NCBI RefSeq assembly: GCF_035645195.1
Contig: NZ_DASQNA010000027.1
Location: 62,001 to 126,000 of the forward strand
Length of the DNA stretch: 64,000 bases
From: Paenibacillus sp.
GTDB lineage: Bacteria; Bacillota; Bacilli; Paenibacillales; YIM-B00363
Reading direction: 5' to 3'
Under the pieces are notes generated by a model that had not been told where the DNA came from, searched no databases, and worked only from the letters and a program-made list of their open reading frames with translations. The position numbers were made by a program, and so were the translations under genes. Positions 17,157 through 28,404 of this stretch are shown piece after piece (the first letter of the stretch is position 1; each line of letters starts with the position of its first letter).

Positions 17157-18124
17157 CCGAGATGTGGATCGCCAGGGCCGCGTTCACGGCGATGTGGCTG
17201 GCCGGTTCCGGCGTCGCCGTCGTCGTTTGGGTGTCTTGGCTGTCGATGCGTTGGAGGGATTGGCGGCTCCGTACATCGTTATTGGGACCGGTGCGACGGC
17301 AGACGGGCGGCTCGTTTCGCGAAATGGCGTTCGTGCGCAAGCTGGCCGACGATATGGAAATCGCCGGGGTGCGGCTCCCGCCGGAGGCGGCGATCGGAAT
17401 GATGCTGTTGATCGGCGCGATCGGCTGGTTCGCCGTCGACGGCGCGATCGACGGCATGCAGCGGAGGTACGCGCTGGATGCCGATCGGCTGACGCCGGTC
17501 AACTCCTGGCTGCTCAATTCGGCGTCGGCGGGGCTGGCAGGGTCTCTCCCGTATTTTTACGTCAAATTCCGTCTCCAGCGCAAACGGCATCGGATCGCGC
17601 TCGATATGATCAAGCTCGTCCAAAATGTCGTCGGCCACTACTCGGACAAGCGTACGGTGCAGGAGCTGATCAGCCGTTCGGCGAACTCCATGCCCGAGTA
17701 CGTCCGCGACGAATGGAAGCGGCTCGAGCTCCGCTCGCATATGGGCGCTTCCTTGGAGGAGGCGCTGTACGAGTTCGCGAGGCGGGCCGACAACGAGTGG
17801 GCGGAAGATATAGCCGATATTTTGCTCATTAAGCATAAGTACGGCAATGACGTCATCGACGCGCTTCATAAGCTGATCGTCGACATGCAGCGAGCCCGTA
17901 AGAACGAGGAGCGCCGGCTCGCGATGGTGACGGTGTACCGCATCGGCACGGCGGTCATGGTGGCGTTCGCGTTCGGCATCGTGTACTTCAACGTGTACGC
18001 GGACGGCTCGAACTACCGCCATTATTTCGTCAACCCGACCGGGCAATGGATCATGCTGGGTTCGGCTGCCGTGCTGTTCGCGTCGATGGTGCTCGTCGTC
18101 AAATCGGGCCGACGCACATTCTGA
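17153..18124 (+). CDS. TadB-like membrane platform protein (T2SSF domain)
   Basis: The 323-residue protein has an N-terminal helix, a pair of membrane segments near residues 80-130, a cytoplasmic T2SSF-like helical bundle (~140-270: LDMIKLVQNVVGHYSDKRT ... MGASLEEALYEFARRADNE) and C-terminal helices. This is the TadB inner-membrane platform layout. GTG 17153 overlaps the cpaF stop and has GGGGG 7 bases upstream; ATG 17147 and ATG 17162 are alternatives. Paired with the TadC-like protein that follows, it would form the pilus base. Confidence 0.85.
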   Translation: MTEMWIARAAFTAMWLAGSGVAVVVWVSWLSMRWRDWRLRTSLLGPVRRQTGGSFREMAFVRKLADDMEIAGVRLPPEAAIGMMLLIGAIGWFAVDGAIDGMQRRYALDADRLTPVNSWLLNSASAGLAGSLPYFYVKFRLQRKRHRIALDMIKLVQNVVGHYSDKRTVQELISRSANSMPEYVRDEWKRLELRSHMGASLEEALYEFARRADNEWAEDIADILLIKHKYGNDVIDALHKLIVDMQRARKNEERRLAMVTVYRIGTAVMVAFAFGIVYFNVYADGSNYRHYFVNPTGQWIMLGSAAVLFASMVLVVKSGRRTF

Positions 18125-18143
18125 TTTGCGGGAGGTGATGCAT

Positions 18144-19007
18144 GTGAAGTGGGTGTGGCTGACGCTGTTCGGCGTCGGGGCGTTCGCCGCAAGTTATTCG
18201 GCGCTGCAGCCGCTCGCGCGGATGCGGACGAACGCCGTGCATGCGCTGCTGGAGCGGATTTGGAAGCGCGATTCGCAGGACGAGCTGGCGCTTCCCGAGC
18301 TGTCTTCGGCCGAGCGGCAGTTTCTCGAGCGGGCACGTCTCGCCGGCGTGAGCTGGTCGTACAGAAACTATACGTGGGGCTGCCGGGGAGCGGCGCTGGC
18401 CGGCGTGTATTTGTGGTCGGCGGCGATGCTGCCGAATGCGGCAGGTTGGGCGGAGGCGGTCCGTTTCGCCTTCGGCGCCGTCTTGTCGGCGGCGATTTGC
18501 CGCCTGCTGCCCCCTGCAGCGATCGCGCTGCTGGCGGCTAGACGCCGCATGCTGATGTTAAGCGAAATTTCGAAGTTCGCGCATCGTCTGTCGATTTGCA
18601 TGACGGAGCAAACCGATATGCGGGAGCTCATTCTTCGCGCCGGGAGGCCGCTGAGGTTATTGAAGCCGCCATTGCAGCAGCTGGCCGCGCAGTGGGGTAA
18701 CGACCAGCGGGAGGCGATTCTCGCATTCAAGGACGCCGTCGGCATATCAGAGGTGTACCCGCTCGTCAACGCGTTCGCCGCCGTCAGCCGCGCGAAGCCG
18801 TCGGACGTCAGGAGGCTACTCGTCGAACATTCGAAAGCGATCGACGCGACGTTGGAGGCGGAAATTACCAAACGAATCGAAAACGCGCCCGTTTGGATCA
18901 GTTTCTATATCATGATCCCGTTCCTAGTGTGTTTGGTGCTATTCGTGTACCCGTGGATGCTTACCGTGCTGGAGCAGATGGCCGTAAGCTTCTCGTCGCC
19001 GGGGTAA
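18144..19007 (+). CDS. TadC-like membrane platform protein
   Basis: A 287-residue membrane protein with helices near the N-terminus, ~75-130 and at the C-terminus (ENAPVWISFYIMIPFLVCLV), and a cytoplasmic helical region (MLMLSEISKFAHRLSICMTEQ) typical of the second T2SSF-type platform protein in Tad loci. GTG 18144 is selected because GGGAGG lies 8 bases upstream. It follows TadB by 19 bp. Similarity to TadC is by position and topology more than by residues. Confidence 0.72.
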   Translation: MKWVWLTLFGVGAFAASYSALQPLARMRTNAVHALLERIWKRDSQDELALPELSSAERQFLERARLAGVSWSYRNYTWGCRGAALAGVYLWSAAMLPNAAGWAEAVRFAFGAVLSAAICRLLPPAAIALLAARRRMLMLSEISKFAHRLSICMTEQTDMRELILRAGRPLRLLKPPLQQLAAQWGNDQREAILAFKDAVGISEVYPLVNAFAAVSRAKPSDVRRLLVEHSKAIDATLEAEITKRIENAPVWISFYIMIPFLVCLVLFVYPWMLTVLEQMAVSFSSPG

Positions 19008-19150
19008 CGGCGGGGTACGCAGGGGAGGGAGATCGGCAACGGTTCGCTGATCCGGCTGGGGCGGGAACTTGGTAGGAAACGGCACGGCAGCCGGGGTGGA
19101 TCGGCGTCATATCCTTTAGGCGCGGCGGAAGCGGGAGGGGGGATTGAACG

Positions 19151-19288
19151 ATGGGAAAGCTGGTAACGGCGCTGGCATTGACCGTGCTTGTGTTGGGCGC
19201 TGCGTTGTACACGTTCGGCGAAGTCATCTTGCCTGCGGCAGGGGAGGCGGGACGATCGACGGCGGCGCAAATCGAAGCTTCTTTTTGA
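19151..19288 (+). CDS. Small single-helix protein 1 of Tad locus (45 aa)
   Basis: A 45-residue product: a two- or three-residue basic start (MGKL), one long hydrophobic helix (residues ~5-27) and a short polar tail ending AAQIEASF. It has a strong ribosome site (GGAGGGGGG) 8 bases before ATG. Two similar small genes follow. Size and layout recall Flp pilins, but the Flp cleavage pattern (G followed by E-Y five residues on) is absent. It could be a non-canonical pilin, a minor pilin, or an assembly peptide. Confidence 0.6.
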   Translation: MGKLVTALALTVLVLGAALYTFGEVILPAAGEAGRSTAAQIEASF

Positions 19289-19342
19289 CGACGATGTCGA
19301 GTCCGTATTCATTATCCATTTAAAATATAGGAGGAATGGTTC

Positions 19343-19522
19343 ATGAGTAAAATCGGGGTAGCTTTGGCGTTGTGCGTGCTGTTGTTAGGAGCGGTGCTGG
19401 TCATCGGCAACGGGGTGGCGACCCAAGCGGTCGACCGCGGCAACGATATCGGCGCGTCGCTGTCGGATGCGAACTTGGGCGTGAACCAAACGAGCGGCGC
19501 GATCACGATCGACACGCCGTAA
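19343..19522 (+). CDS. Small single-helix protein 2 of Tad locus (59 aa)
   Basis: A 59-residue product starting MSKIG, with a hydrophobic helix over residues ~4-24 and a 35-residue polar tail rich in Asn, Asp, Gly and Ser (GNDIGASLSDANLGVNQTSG). ATG 19343 follows a good AGGAGG site (19329-19334). It looks like a paralogue of the small proteins on each side in its N-terminal half. Having the longest exposed tail, it is the most likely of the three to be a structural subunit, but no known prepilin peptidase site is visible. Confidence 0.6.
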   Translation: MSKIGVALALCVLLLGAVLVIGNGVATQAVDRGNDIGASLSDANLGVNQTSGAITIDTP

Positions 19523-19526
19523 CGTC

Positions 19527-19682
19527 ATGTCGAAGCTGCTGGTTTCGTTGTCGCTGCTGGTGCTCGTGTTCGGCATCGCCCTGTACATCTTTCAAGGAGG
19601 CGCCGGCGTGAACGACGCCGTGCGGGAGGGTCACGCCTCCGTGTTGGACGCGGCGCGCGGCTTCGATTACGTTTCGAATTGA
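19527..19682 (+). CDS. Small single-helix protein 3 of Tad locus (51 aa)
   Basis: A 51-residue product starting MSKLL, with a hydrophobic helix over residues ~3-23 (VSLSLLVLVFGIALYIF) and a polar tail ending FDYVSN. It starts only 4 bp after the previous stop, so translation is probably coupled; there is no separate strong ribosome site. It is the third of three look-alike small membrane proteins between TadC and the TadE-like genes. Confidence 0.55.
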   Translation: MSKLLVSLSLLVLVFGIALYIFQGGAGVNDAVREGHASVLDAARGFDYVSN

Positions 19683-19707
19683 TGTTTGCGATACGGGGGG
19701 AAATTAG

Positions 19708-20160
19708 GTGCGATTGCGGAACGAACGGGGAGGAGCCGATACGATGCTGGTCACGCTGTTCGTGTTCCCCCTGCTTTTGTTTGCATGCTTTGCGGGCGTC
19801 CCGTTCTTCGTATACTTGATGAAAGGGACCCATGTGAACGTCGCGGCCAACCATGCGCTGAAGGAAGCAGAAACCGTCGGGTACGTCAGTCCGGAGGTAG
19901 CGGATCGGACCGTCGCGAGACTGGCCTCCCTCGGCATAGAGCCGATTACGCTCAATGGCGTGACGTATCCGTCGTTCGCGGGCAGCACGATGCAGAAGGT
20001 GCTGCGTGACGACGCCGACGCGGTCGTCACCGTCGTACTCACGTACCCTGCGCCGAACGTAGCTGCACTGCTCGGTCTCGTCGGAGGCGGCGGAGGAGGC
20101 GGGGAGACCGAGGGATTTTACCGGGTCGTTCTCCATGGGAAAAGCGAAGCGTATGAGTAA
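19708..20160 (+). CDS. TadE-like pseudopilin
   Basis: A 150-residue protein with a short basic start followed by NERGGADTMLVTLFVFPLLL, the Arg-Gly-Gly-(A/S) plus hydrophobic helix pattern of TadE-type minor pilins, then an extracytoplasmic domain. A run of seven glycines (near residues 127-133) interrupts the C-terminal part. Translation starts at GTG 19708. It overlaps the next gene, whose N-terminus carries the same NERGSA pattern. Expected role: minor subunit at the pilus tip or base. Confidence 0.68.
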   Translation: MRLRNERGGADTMLVTLFVFPLLLFACFAGVPFFVYLMKGTHVNVAANHALKEAETVGYVSPEVADRTVARLASLGIEPITLNGVTYPSFAGSTMQKVLRDDADAVVTVVLTYPAPNVAALLGLVGGGGGGGETEGFYRVVLHGKSEAYE

Positions 20161-20701
20161 GCGGGGGGCGCTGCTCGCCAACGAACGCGGCTCGGCGCAT
20201 GTGCTGCTGTTCGCGCTGCTTGCGGCGGTATTCGGCGTGCTGCTGTTCGTCACGTCGATCGAATGGATGCTTCAGTCCGCGAACAAGACGAAGTCGAAGC
20301 TGGCGCTGGACCGCGCCGCGCATGCTGCGGCGGTACACGTCGATTTGACGGAAGCCGCCTTCGGACGATTGGCTTGGGACGAGGACGCCGGACGCGCCGA
20401 ATTCGATCGGTTCATGAGGTTGAATTTCGGGCTCGGCGCGGACGGTCGGCCGACGGACGGCAGCTGGCTGGAATTTCCGCCCGTCGTCCATCGGCTCGAG
20501 TTCGTCGAAGCTCCCGCGTATCCGGCGACGATTCGCCGAACCGTCGTGACGCACGAGGGAGAGCGGACCGAAACGACGCGGCATGTCGACGTTACCGTAT
20601 ACGGTCCTTCCGTTGTGGCGATCGTAGAGGTGCACCAACGCGTGCGCGGAGAGCCGGAGCCGATCGTGCTCTCCAGCGTCGCCAGCGTGCGCTTTCGATG
20701 A
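20153..20701 (+). CDS. TadE/TadG-like pilus accessory protein
   Basis: Around 182 residues from ATG 20153 (ATG 20135 would add six). The N-terminus ANERGSAHVLLFALLAAVFG repeats the pattern of the preceding TadE-like protein, and LALDRAAHAAAVHVDLTEA is the common helix after the membrane segment in TadE/TadG-type proteins, followed by a domain with several beta strands. It ends the Tad operon 3 bp before a terminator hairpin. The start overlaps the previous stop (ATGAGTAA), which indicates coupling. Confidence 0.65.
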   Translation: MSKRGALLANERGSAHVLLFALLAAVFGVLLFVTSIEWMLQSANKTKSKLALDRAAHAAAVHVDLTEAAFGRLAWDEDAGRAEFDRFMRLNFGLGADGRPTDGSWLEFPPVVHRLEFVEAPAYPATIRRTVVTHEGERTETTRHVDVTVYGPSVVAIVEVHQRVRGEPEPIVLSSVASVRFR

Positions 20702-20703
20702 AG

Positions 20704-20745
20704 AAAGGCTTCGCGATTCGATGGTCGCGAAGCCCTTCATTTTTT
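20704..20745 (+). terminator. Terminator of the Tad operon
   Basis: AAGGCTTCGCGA pairs with TCGCGAAGCCCTT (one bulge) around an 8-base loop, followed by CATTTTTT. It begins 3 bp after the last pilus gene. Confidence 0.85.
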
Positions 20746-20751
20746 GTCGAA

Positions 20752-20839
20752 CTATCCACAATGACAACTATGCATTTAACGCCGTAAAGAATCGGTTACC
20801 CACATTATCCACAGCCAGTTACCCCAATATTGTGGATAA
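20752..20839. promoter_or_regulatory. Cluster of DnaA-box-like 9-mers
   Basis: Within 88 bp there are two perfect DnaA boxes facing each other, TTATCCACA (20805-20813) and its complement TGTGGATAA (20831-20839), and two one-mismatch copies, CTATCCACA (20752-20760) and TTACCCACA (20796-20804). The perfect pair could also form a 9-bp stem with a 17-base loop. The cluster lies between the Tad terminator and the end of the convergent ABC-F gene. dnaA and dnaN are not nearby, so it is not called an origin. Confidence 0.6.
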
Positions 20840-20875
20840 GTGGTGCGGATAAAGCTGCAGTATTAAGATCATGCG

Positions 20876-22864
<1,989 letters not shown>

Positions 22865-22963
22865 GAAAGTTCCCTCCGCGTCTTGCGTAAATCGCTGTTT
22901 CCAGTGTATCGGAATCGACGGCGGCGCGCCAGTCGCGGATTCGGCGCAACTCCCCGCGTCTCG

Positions 22964-22994
22964 TTGCAGCCTGCGTCCCACAATATGTTACAAT
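22964..22994 (+). promoter_or_regulatory. Possible promoter of the cyclo-ligase gene
   Basis: TTGCAG (22964-22969) and TACAAT (22989-22994) are separated by 19 bp and lie ~50 bp before the start codon. The spacer is slightly long. Confidence 0.4.
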
Positions 22995-23043
22995 AAGGAC
23001 AACATCACTGTCGGGGAAACCGAACGCTGGGGGGCGTCCACGA

Positions 23044-23673
23044 ATGAACGAGGCGAAGCGGGAGCTGCGCGCGCGCATGGCCGCGGCGCGGAACGCGATC
23101 GCGCCGGAGGCGCGGGCGGCGCGTTCCGAGGCAATCGCCCGGCATGCAATCGCCGCTTGGGAGGCGGGCGCGTTCGCCTGGGGCGCCGCGCCGGAGGGCG
23201 AGCGGCCGCTGCGGCTCGCCTGCTACATCCCGATCCGCTCGGAAGCGGATCCGCTGCCGCTCGCGCGCTGGTGCTGGTCGCGCGGCATCCCCGTGGCGGC
23301 GCCGCGAGTCGACGCCGCCGCGCGGACCATGACCCTGCACGACATTGCAGGGGAAGCGGAGCTGCGGCCTGGCGCGTACGGCATCCGGGAACCGGATGCC
23401 TCATCGCCCGAGGCCGCGCTCGCGCCGGGGACGCTCGTGCTCGTCCCCGGCCTCGCCTTCGACGCCCGCGGCGGGCGTCTCGGATACGGCGGAGGCTACT
23501 ACGATCGCCTCCTCGCGCGCCACCGCGCCGCCATCGACGCCGGCGCGGTGCAGCTCGCCGCGCCGGCGTTCGCGGCGCAGGTCGTCGACGCGGTGCCCGT
23601 CGAACCGCATGACGTGCGCGTCCGTTTCGTCATAACGGAGAACGGCTTGATCGATTGCAGCAAGGGAGTATAG
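23044..23673 (+). CDS. 5-formyltetrahydrofolate cyclo-ligase
   Basis: Converts 5-formyl-THF to 5,10-methenyl-THF using ATP, returning a storage folate to the active pool. The 209-residue protein has the basic N-terminal helix [12 protein letters not shown] used for ATP contact and the family signature [15 protein letters not shown] near residue 145. [11 protein letters not shown] precedes the signature, as in other members. It is unusually alanine- and arginine-rich, in keeping with local G+C. A GGGGGGCG site precedes the ATG. moaC starts 14 bp downstream. Confidence 0.93.
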   Translation: MNEAKRELRARMAAARNAIAPEARAARSEAIARHAIAAWEAGAFAWGAAPEGERPLRLACYIPIRSEADPLPLARWCWSRGIPVAAPRVDAAARTMTLHDIAGEAELRPGAYGIREPDASSPEAALAPGTLVLVPGLAFDARGGRLGYGGGYYDRLLARHRAAIDAGAVQLAAPAFAAQVVDAVPVEPHDVRVRFVITENGLIDCSKGV

Positions 23674-23687
23674 GGGAGGAGATGCGC

Positions 23688-24161
23688 ATGGAATCATTGA
23701 CGCATTTTAACGAACAGGGCAGGGCCAGAATGGTCGATATTTCCGACAAAGCCGAAACGACGCGCACGGCGGTCGCGACGAGCGCCGTCGTCATGCGGCC
23801 GGAGACGCTGCAGGCGATCAAGGCCGGCACGGCCGCCAAGGGCGACGTGCTCGCGGTCGCGCAAGTAGCAGGCATCATGGCGGCGAAGAAGACGTCGGAC
23901 CTCATCCCGATGTGCCATCCGATCCGCATCACCGGCGTCGACATCGCCTTCGAGGACAACGGCGCCGACACGCTGCGCATCGCCGCGACCGTCCGCACGA
24001 CCGGCGGCACCGGCGTCGAAATGGAGGCGCTCACCGCCGCGTCCGTCGCCGCGTTGACCGTGTACGACATGTGCAAGGCGATGGACAAGGCGATGACGAT
24101 CGGGCCGACGCAGCTGGAGAGGAAAACGGGCGGCAAGAGCGGGGACTTCATCCGCATATAA
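23688..24161 (+). CDS. moaC: Cyclic pyranopterin monophosphate synthase MoaC
   Basis: Makes cyclic pyranopterin monophosphate in molybdenum cofactor synthesis, acting after MoaA. At 157 aa it is full length. Diagnostic blocks: [20 protein letters not shown], the active-site [15 protein letters not shown] near residue 65, [15 protein letters not shown] near 105, and [10 protein letters not shown] near 125. ATG 23688 is preferred over ATG 23682 because GGGGAGGAG then sits 6 bases upstream. It begins a short run of cofactor genes, although moaA, moaD/E and moeA are not in the window. Confidence 0.96.
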   Translation: MESLTHFNEQGRARMVDISDKAETTRTAVATSAVVMRPETLQAIKAGTAAKGDVLAVAQVAGIMAAKKTSDLIPMCHPIRITGVDIAFEDNGADTLRIAATVRTTGGTGVEMEALTAASVAALTVYDMCKAMDKAMTIGPTQLERKTGGKSGDFIRI

Positions 24162-24198
24162 AAGGCGCCGGCCGACAAGAGAAGGAGAGGGGAGAGAA

Positions 24199-24696
24199 AT
24201 GATGCGGTGGAAGGTAGCGATATTGACGACCAGCGATCGCGGCGCCCGAGGAGAGCGGGAATCCACGAGCGCGCTCGTCATCAGGGAGCTCGTCGAGGAG
24301 GAGCTGCACGGGGACATCGTCGAAGACCGCGTCGTGCCTGATGAAATCGACGACGTCATGGCGGCGCTCATCGAAATGTCCGAATACCACGAAGCCCACC
24401 TGATCTTAACGACCGGCGGGTCCGGGCTCGGCGCCCGCGACATTACGCCGGAGGCGACGCGCCAAGTGATCGACCGCGAAATTCCGGGGTTTCCCGAGCT
24501 GATTCGCGCCAGCCAAGCGGCCCGGAACATCCGTCCCGCGCTGTTTCGCGGCACGGCGGGACAGCGCGGCCGCACGTTGATCGTCAATCTTCCGGGGCGT
24601 CCGAAGGGCGTCAGTACGGCGATGATGGCGATCATAGCGGACTTGGAGGCGGCGATGCGGAAGCTGTCGGGCAAGGAGGATGATTTCGAGGAATGA
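24199..24696 (+). CDS. MogA/MoaB-type molybdopterin biosynthesis protein
   Basis: The 165-residue MoCF-fold protein adenylylates molybdopterin in homologues. Signatures are ILTTSDRGARGERES near the N-terminus and LTTGGSGLGARDITPEAT near residue 72, and LIVNLPGRPKGV near 138 matches the C-terminal block. An ATG pair (24199, 24202) follows a long GA-rich ribosome site. The stop overlaps the next start (ATGA). MoaB and MogA cannot be separated by eye. Confidence 0.92.
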   Translation: MMRWKVAILTTSDRGARGERESTSALVIRELVEEELHGDIVEDRVVPDEIDDVMAALIEMSEYHEAHLILTTGGSGLGARDITPEATRQVIDREIPGFPELIRASQAARNIRPALFRGTAGQRGRTLIVNLPGRPKGVSTAMMAIIADLEAAMRKLSGKEDDFEE

Positions 24697-25709
24697 AGGA
24701 TCAACCTTTTTTAAAGGAAGTTCCGGTTCGGGAGGCCGTGGGCTTGCGACTCGGGCATGATCTCACCCGCATCGTGCCCGGCGAATTCAAAGGGCGGGCG
24801 TTCCGCAAAGGTCACGTCATTGCGGCCGAGGATATTCCGCTCTTGCTCGACATCGGCAAGGAGCATATTTACATCATGGACCTGCCCGAAGGCTGGGTGC
24901 ATGAGGAAGACGCGGCGCTGCGCATGGCGCGGGCCGCGGCCGGCGACAACGTCGAGCTGTCCGAGCCGAGCGAAGGCAAGGTCATGCTGAAGGCGGCCAT
25001 CCCGGGGCTTGCGAAAATCGACGAAACGTTCGTCCATCTCGCGAACGACATCGAGCACGTCGTGTTTAGCACGATCAAAACCGACGCCGTCGTCCGAGCG
25101 GGCGCTTCGCTCGCGGCCGCCCGCGTCGTTCCTCTCGTCGTCGAAGAAGAGATCGTCGCCCGGTTCGAAACGACCGCGCAGCAGCACCGCTACAGGACGA
25201 ACGCGGCGCCGATCGTCGCGGTGAAGCCGTTCCGCGCGCTGAAGGCCGGCGTCGTCACGACCGGCGGGGAAGTGTTCTCCGGCCGCATCGAGGACAAGTT
25301 CGGTCCCGTCCTGCGGGACAAGCTCGCCGCGCTCGGCTCCGAAATCGTCGAGCAGCGCTTTTCGGCCGACAACACGGAAAGCATCGCCGAACAGATCCGC
25401 TATTTCCAAGGGAAGAACGTCGATTTGATCCTCGTGACCGGCGGCATGTCCGTCGACCCCGACGACCGAACGCCCGGCGCGATCAAGCAGGCGGGCGCCG
25501 ACATCGTCTCCTACGGAACGCCGATGCTGCCCGGCTCGATGATGCTGTTCGGCTATTTGCCGGGCGGCGTGCCGATCTTCGGATTGCCCGGCGCCGTCAT
25601 TTACGAAAACTTTACATCCTTCGATGTGCTCCTGCCGCGCGTTTGCGCCGGAGAACGTATCGAACGAGCCGATATCGTGAAGCTGGGATACGGCGGATTG
25701 TTGAAATAA
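24693..25709 (+). CDS. Molybdopterin-binding (MoeA-like C-domain) protein
   Basis: A 338-residue protein with an unassigned N-terminal half (beginning VPVREAVGLRLGHDLTRIVP) and a C-terminal MoCF-type domain: VVTTGGEVFSGRIEDKFGP near residue 190 and LVTGGMSVDPDDRTPGAI near 245. The segment GLRLGHDLTRIVPGEFKGR recalls the opening of MoeA, but the protein is shorter than MoeA (~400 aa). It may insert molybdate or bind the cofactor for delivery. It is translationally coupled to the MogA-type gene. Confidence 0.82.
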   Translation: MKDQPFLKEVPVREAVGLRLGHDLTRIVPGEFKGRAFRKGHVIAAEDIPLLLDIGKEHIYIMDLPEGWVHEEDAALRMARAAAGDNVELSEPSEGKVMLKAAIPGLAKIDETFVHLANDIEHVVFSTIKTDAVVRAGASLAAARVVPLVVEEEIVARFETTAQQHRYRTNAAPIVAVKPFRALKAGVVTTGGEVFSGRIEDKFGPVLRDKLAALGSEIVEQRFSADNTESIAEQIRYFQGKNVDLILVTGGMSVDPDDRTPGAIKQAGADIVSYGTPMLPGSMMLFGYLPGGVPIFGLPGAVIYENFTSFDVLLPRVCAGERIERADIVKLGYGGLLK

Positions 25710-25733
25710 TCGCTTAAAGGAGGCAACAACGCC

Positions 25734-25991
25734 ATGCAAAGCATCGGTGTCCCGGGATTAATCCTCATCCTGCTGGTAGCGCTCATCCTGTTCGGCCCGA
25801 AAAAGCTGCCCGAGCTCGGCCGCGCGTTCGGCCGCACGCTGCGTGAATTCAAAGAAGGCACACGGGAGCTATTGAAAGAAGAAGACGACGACGACAAGCC
25901 GAAGCCGAACGCGTCAGCCGCCGCGCCTTCCGCCGTCGTCGAAGCCGAACGCGTCGAGCCGAAGAAAGACGACAAGCGGCTGCCGGAATAA
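25734..25991 (+). CDS. tatA: Twin-arginine translocase subunit TatA/TatE
   Basis: An 85-residue protein with an N-terminal membrane helix ([12 protein letters not shown], residues ~8-20), the FG-P hinge motif [11 protein letters not shown] and an amphipathic helix ([19 protein letters not shown]), then an acidic, lysine-rich tail. It polymerises to form the pore that exports folded proteins. Coming after molybdenum cofactor genes makes sense, because many molybdoenzymes are Tat substrates. No tatC gene is adjacent, unlike the tatAY-tatCY pair at this place in B. subtilis. A GGAGG site precedes the ATG. Confidence 0.94.
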   Translation: MQSIGVPGLILILLVALILFGPKKLPELGRAFGRTLREFKEGTRELLKEEDDDDKPKPNASAAAPSAVVEAERVEPKKDDKRLPE

Positions 25992-26000
25992 CCGGCGACG

Positions 26001-26026
26001 AACGCATCGAACGAGATGCGTTTTTT
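26001..26026 (+). terminator. Terminator after tatA
   Basis: AACGCATC and GATGCGTT form an 8-bp stem with a 6-base loop, and the second arm runs into a T tract ending at 26026. Confidence 0.85.
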
Positions 26027-26110
26027 GTTGCGTCTAGCAGGATAAACCGTTCCTGCGAAGGCAACAATGGGTGAGGTGACAAATCACGGAAAATTTTTTT
26101 ACCTGTCCCC

Positions 26111-26139
26111 TTGAAATCGGAAATCAAAATGAGTAAAAT
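26111..26139 (+). promoter_or_regulatory. SigA promoter of groESL
   Basis: TTGAAA (26111-26116), a 17-bp spacer and TAAAAT (26134-26139) lie just upstream of the CIRCE operator. Confidence 0.8.
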
Positions 26140-26153
26140 TTGAATCGTGAGTG

Positions 26154-26180
26154 TTAGCACTAACCACTGTCGAGTGCTAA
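26154..26180 (+). promoter_or_regulatory. CIRCE operator (HrcA-binding site)
   Basis: TTAGCACTA - 9 bases - GAGTGCTAA. The right arm is perfect, and the left arm has A instead of C at its last position. It lies about 8 bases after the expected transcription start, the usual place for HrcA repression of groESL. Confidence 0.95.
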
Positions 26181-26227
26181 CAGAAGGTAAATTATTGAAG
26201 ACCCATTTTGAAGGAGGCCATTTAGTC

Positions 26228-26509
26228 ATGATCAAGCCTTTGGGAGACCGCGTAGTCATCGAAGCCATCGCCAAGGAGGAAACGACGGCAAGCGGGATCG
26301 TTCTGCCGGAGACGGCGAAGGAGAAGCCGCAAGAAGGCAAAGTCGTAGCCGTCGGCGCTGGCGTTTACAAAGACGGCGCTCGCGTGCCGCTGGACGTGAA
26401 AGAAGGCGATCGCGTCATTTTCTCGAAATACGCGGGCACGGAAGTGAAATTCGAAGGCCGCGAACTGTTGATCATGCGGGAGAGCGACATCCTCGCCATC
26501 CTCGGCTGA
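26228..26509 (+). CDS. groES: Co-chaperonin GroES
   Basis: The 93-residue lid of the chaperonin. [14 protein letters not shown] at the N-terminus, the mobile loop [19 protein letters not shown] near residues 15-33, and [18 protein letters not shown] near 60-80 are standard. The frame is open upstream to 26147, but ATG 26228 follows GAAGGAGG and gives the canonical start. It is transcribed with groEL, 62 bp downstream, under the CIRCE-controlled promoter. Confidence 0.98.
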   Translation: MIKPLGDRVVIEAIAKEETTASGIVLPETAKEKPQEGKVVAVGAGVYKDGARVPLDVKEGDRVIFSKYAGTEVKFEGRELLIMRESDILAILG

Positions 26510-26556
26510 TCCGGATTACACATACGCACGAACCTTTTTCCGATCTAACAATCTAG

Positions 26557-28200
<1,644 letters not shown>

Positions 28201-28203
<3 letters not shown>

Positions 28204-28224
28204 TAAGGGATTAAACCCTTATTA
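28201..28224 (+). terminator. Hairpin overlapping the groEL stop
   Basis: TAATAAGGG and CCCTTATTA form a perfect 9-bp stem with a 6-base loop that includes the groEL stop codon. There is no T tract, so it is more likely an mRNA-stabilising 3' hairpin than a terminator. Confidence 0.5.
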
Positions 28225-28262
28225 TATGAATGTCTAACCAAATAAAAAGTTAACCATACAAG

Positions 28263-28305
28263 AAGGTCCCTCATCAGTTGACGCAACTGTTGGGGGCCTT
28301 TTTTT
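28263..28305 (+). terminator. Terminator of groESL
   Basis: A two-part stem (AAGGTCCC with GGGGCCTT, then CAGTTG with CAACTG around ACG) is followed by seven Ts. Confidence 0.9.
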
Positions 28306-28404
28306 GTATATTGGCGGGGAAGCGGCGAAAATTTGTTTTTGCCAGGGGGTTTGCTAAGATGGTAAGGAAATATTTTTAATCGATAGTGAATTGGGGGTTT
28401 CCTG

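Noticed and set aside
20752-20839. Chromosomal replication origin
   Set aside because: dnaA, dnaN, recF, gyrB and an AT-rich unwinding region are absent.
22865-23043. 6S RNA next to the 5-formyl-THF cyclo-ligase gene
   Set aside because: That linkage belongs to Proteobacteria, and no long hairpin with a central bubble was seen in this short gap.
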